7,773 nucleotides of DNA from Rubrivirga sp. (lineage in GTDB: Bacteria; Bacteroidota; Rhodothermia; Rhodothermales; Rubricoccaceae): positions 6,013 to 13,785 of the forward strand of contig JAAXJP010000215.1 in the NCBI GenBank assembly GCA_012269805.1. The letters are read 5' to 3'. Position numbers and translations under genes: made by a program. This document shows, piece after piece, positions 6,338-7,773 of this stretch. Numbering within the stretch: the stretch's first letter is position 1; each line of letters starts with the position of its first letter. Below the pieces are notes generated by a model. It saw only the letters and a program-made list of their open reading frames with translations. It was not told the DNA's origin and searched no databases.

Positions 6338-7534
6338 CTAGTGCGGGAGGAGGCCGAGCCGCTCCATCTCGAGGCTGGCCAGGATGAACGGGCCGGTCCC
6401 CTTCGGGTCGTCGGCGATGACGGGCTCGGAGAGGTAGTACTCGAAGCTCCCGTCGCGGTCGTTGTCGCCGCCCAGCCCGCCGACGCTGACGACCCGCGTC
6501 AGCGAGATCATCCCGTCGTCGCCCGGCCGGATAAACTCGCGGACCAGCCCGTGGTAGGCGCGCTCGGCACGCGGGAGGTACGCGTCGCGGTCGAGGAGCC
6601 CGAGGCGGACGCCCTTGAGCAGCGCGTACGTGAACATGGCTGAGGCGGATGACTCGAGGTAGTTCCCCTCCCAGTTCGGCTTGTCGAGGACCTGCCACCA
6701 AACGCCGGACACCGGGTCCTGCACGTTCACGACCGCCTCGGCGTAGTCCTTGAGCAAGTCGAGGAGCGCGCCGCGGTCGGGGTGCGTCTCCGGGAAGTCC
6801 TCCAGCACGTCGACGAGGGCCATGGCGTACCAGCCCATCGCGCGGCCCCAGAACTCCTGCGAGAGCCCGGTCTGGGGATCGGCCCAGATCTGCTCCTTGG
6901 CCTCGTCCCATCCGTGGTAGTAAAGGCCGGTGGCGGGGTCGCGGAGGTAGCGCGCGGCGAGGAGGAACTGGAGCGCGGCGTGGTCGAGCGCCTCGGCCCG
7001 CGCCTCGCCTTCGAGGTACTCCAGTGCATAGTCGACGGCAAACGGCTCGGCCATGTAAAGGCCGTCCATCCACATCTGGAACGGGTAGCGCTGCTTGTGC
7101 CAGTAGCCGCCCTCGCTCGTCGTCGGCTGCTCGTCGAGCTGGCGCTTGAGGAGGTCGGCGGCAGCGCGGTAGCGCGGGTCGTCGGTCGTCTCGTCGAGGA
7201 GGAACAGCGCGCTGCCGGCCTTGATGTTGTCGAGGTTGTAGTCCTCGATCCGGTACGTCTCGATCGACCCGTCGGGCTGGACGTAGGCGTCGATGTTGGT
7301 CCGGATGTAGTCGTAGTAGACCTCGTCGCCGGTCTCGGCGTAGAGCTCTTCGATGCCACGGAGGACGGTGCCCGTCTCGTAGTCCCAGCGCTCGCGGACG
7401 AGCGGGCGGCGGGCCATGACGGCCTCGGCCATCTGGGCGGCCCACCCGGCCTCGGGGACGGGCGGAGCCTGGGCCTGCGGGGCGGCGGCGCAGCCCGTCA
7501 GGAAGACGGCGAGCAGCAGGAGTCGGTGGGTCAC
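6338..7534 (-). CDS. GH105 unsaturated rhamnogalacturonyl hydrolase (YteR/YesR-like) lipoprotein
   Basis: Predicted to remove the terminal unsaturated galacturonic acid from oligosaccharides made by rhamnogalacturonan or pectate lyases. The GTG at 7534 overlaps the upstream stop as GTGA and gives 398 residues starting with a lipoprotein signal (LLLLAVFLTGC, lipid-bearing Cys15). An in-frame ATG at 7603 would hide that signal inside the neighbour. The body is an alpha/alpha-barrel. YNLDNIKAG supplies Asp102, and YWHKQRYPFQMWMDGLYM supplies Lys147 and Asp157. The spacing of these three equals that of Asp88, Lys133 and the general acid/base Asp143 in Bacillus YteR, as I recall them. HGWD (His207) and FWGRAMGWY (229-237) supply further substrate-site residues. 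The protein is likely anchored in the outer or inner membrane facing outward. The gene is probably translationally coupled to the one before it and is followed three bases later by DUF4861. Confidence 0.93.
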   Translation of the reverse strand: MTHRLLLLAVFLTGCAAAPQAQAPPVPEAGWAAQMAEAVMARRPLVRERWDYETGTVLRGIEELYAETGDEVYYDYIRTNIDAYVQPDGSIETYRIEDYNLDNIKAGSALFLLDETTDDPRYRAAADLLKRQLDEQPTTSEGGYWHKQRYPFQMWMDGLYMAEPFAVDYALEYLEGEARAEALDHAALQFLLAARYLRDPATGLYYHGWDEAKEQIWADPQTGLSQEFWGRAMGWYAMALVDVLEDFPETHPDRGALLDLLKDYAEAVVNVQDPVSGVWWQVLDKPNWEGNYLESSASAMFTYALLKGVRLGLLDRDAYLPRAERAYHGLVREFIRPGDDGMISLTRVVSVGGLGGDNDRDGSFEYYLSEPVIADDPKGTGPFILASLEMERLGLLPH

Positions 7535-7773
7535 AGGTCGGACGGAGAGTGGGACAACAGGGCGGGGTCGATGGGCTGGCGGTCGAAGCCGGGGCCGGCC
7601 CACGTGAGCGAGGCGTCGCGCTGCGGGTGCTCGTGGAGGCTCCGCAGGCCGAACCGGTGGAGGCCGGCCCGGAGCGCGAGCTGGGCGGGGCGGACGCCCG
7701 ACGGCATCCCGGGCGAGACGGCCTCGCCGCCGATCAGGAGCCGCGAGCGCGGGTGGTCGGAGAGCCAGAACGT
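7531..7773 (-). CDS. 3' end of a gene encoding a C-terminal PA14 domain (runs off the right edge)
   Basis: The last 80 codons plus TGA (7531-7533) of a leftward gene with strong G/C third positions throughout. The peptide begins TFWLSDHPRSRLLIGGEAV. It continues through LALRAGLHRFGLRSLHEH and closes with SLTWAGPGFDRQPIDPALLSH. This order fits the second half of a PA14 beta-barrel: a FxLxSDDxSRLxIDG strand pair, an LxAGLHxxxxxYxE strand, then LxWxGPGxxRQPIPxxxL. PA14 domains bind carbohydrate in many secreted enzymes and adhesins. The SDH replaces the usual SDD, so the calcium/sugar site may be altered. The stop overlaps the GH105 GTG by four bases (GTGA), so both genes share an operon. The catalytic part, presumably a pectin-active hydrolase, lyase or sulfatase, lies outside the window. 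Confidence 0.7.
   Translation of the reverse strand, partial: TFWLSDHPRSRLLIGGEAVSPGMPSGVRPAQLALRAGLHRFGLRSLHEHPQRDASLTWAGPGFDRQPIDPALLSHSPSDL

Noticed and set aside
3459..6643. Very long plus-strand open frames (500-730 codons) opposite the pectin genes
   Set aside because: They are antisense shadows. The minus-strand genes carry intact catalytic motifs, signal peptides and proper codon bias, while these do not.
1..7773. CRISPR array, insertion sequence, rRNA, defence system or riboswitch
   Set aside because: I saw no regularly spaced repeats, no transposase or terminal inverted repeats, no rRNA motifs, and no defence-type domains in any frame with real codon bias.

Overview
The window comes from a high-GC bacterium whose codons almost all end in G or C. 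Its proteins are rich in Asp, Glu and Ala. The tRNA promoter looks like the Bacteroidota type (TTG, then a TATGTTGGG-like -10 region), most protein genes lack a clear Shine-Dalgarno sequence, and two of them most likely start at GTG. Together with a pectin-degradation operon of Bacteroidota style, this suggests a marine or salt-adapted member of the Rhodothermota/Rhodothermales group (Rubrivirga- or Salinibacter-like). That placement is inference from style, not from a marker gene.

Layout. Left end (1-2329, minus strand): possibly the first codons of one gene, then an MscS-family mechanosensitive channel with an unusual Ala/Asp/Ser-rich exported linker, preceded by a short and probably decayed nitroreductase-like gene. 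Middle (2330-3359, no intact protein gene): a divergent intergenic stretch with a hairpin, a good promoter, tRNA-Val(GAC) on the plus strand, and a strong perfect-stem terminator. Then comes a 237-base plus-strand coding remnant with very clear codon bias but no start. Immediately after its stop lies an exact 13-base copy of the tRNA 3' end, which looks like the scar of an element that integrated at the tRNA. Right half (3360-7773, minus strand): a tightly packed pectin/rhamnogalacturonan operon, read right to left. It holds a PA14-domain protein (3' end only), a GH105 unsaturated rhamnogalacturonyl hydrolase lipoprotein, a DUF4861 protein, and a two-domain CE12-CE8 esterase.

How the genes work together. 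The CE12 half should remove acetyl groups and the CE8 half methyl esters from pectin, exposing the chain to lyases. GH105 should then remove the unsaturated uronic acid from lyase products. DUF4861 is a recurrent partner of uncertain biochemistry. All four proteins carry or probably carry export signals or extracellular-type domains. No lyase, SusC/D pair, transporter or regulator is visible; they may lie beyond the right edge. The operon runs toward the plus-strand tRNA, so the hairpin after the tRNA may end transcription from both sides. The pectin operon and the channel are fairly ordinary. The tRNA-adjacent remnant and the fused esterase are the points most worth a second look.
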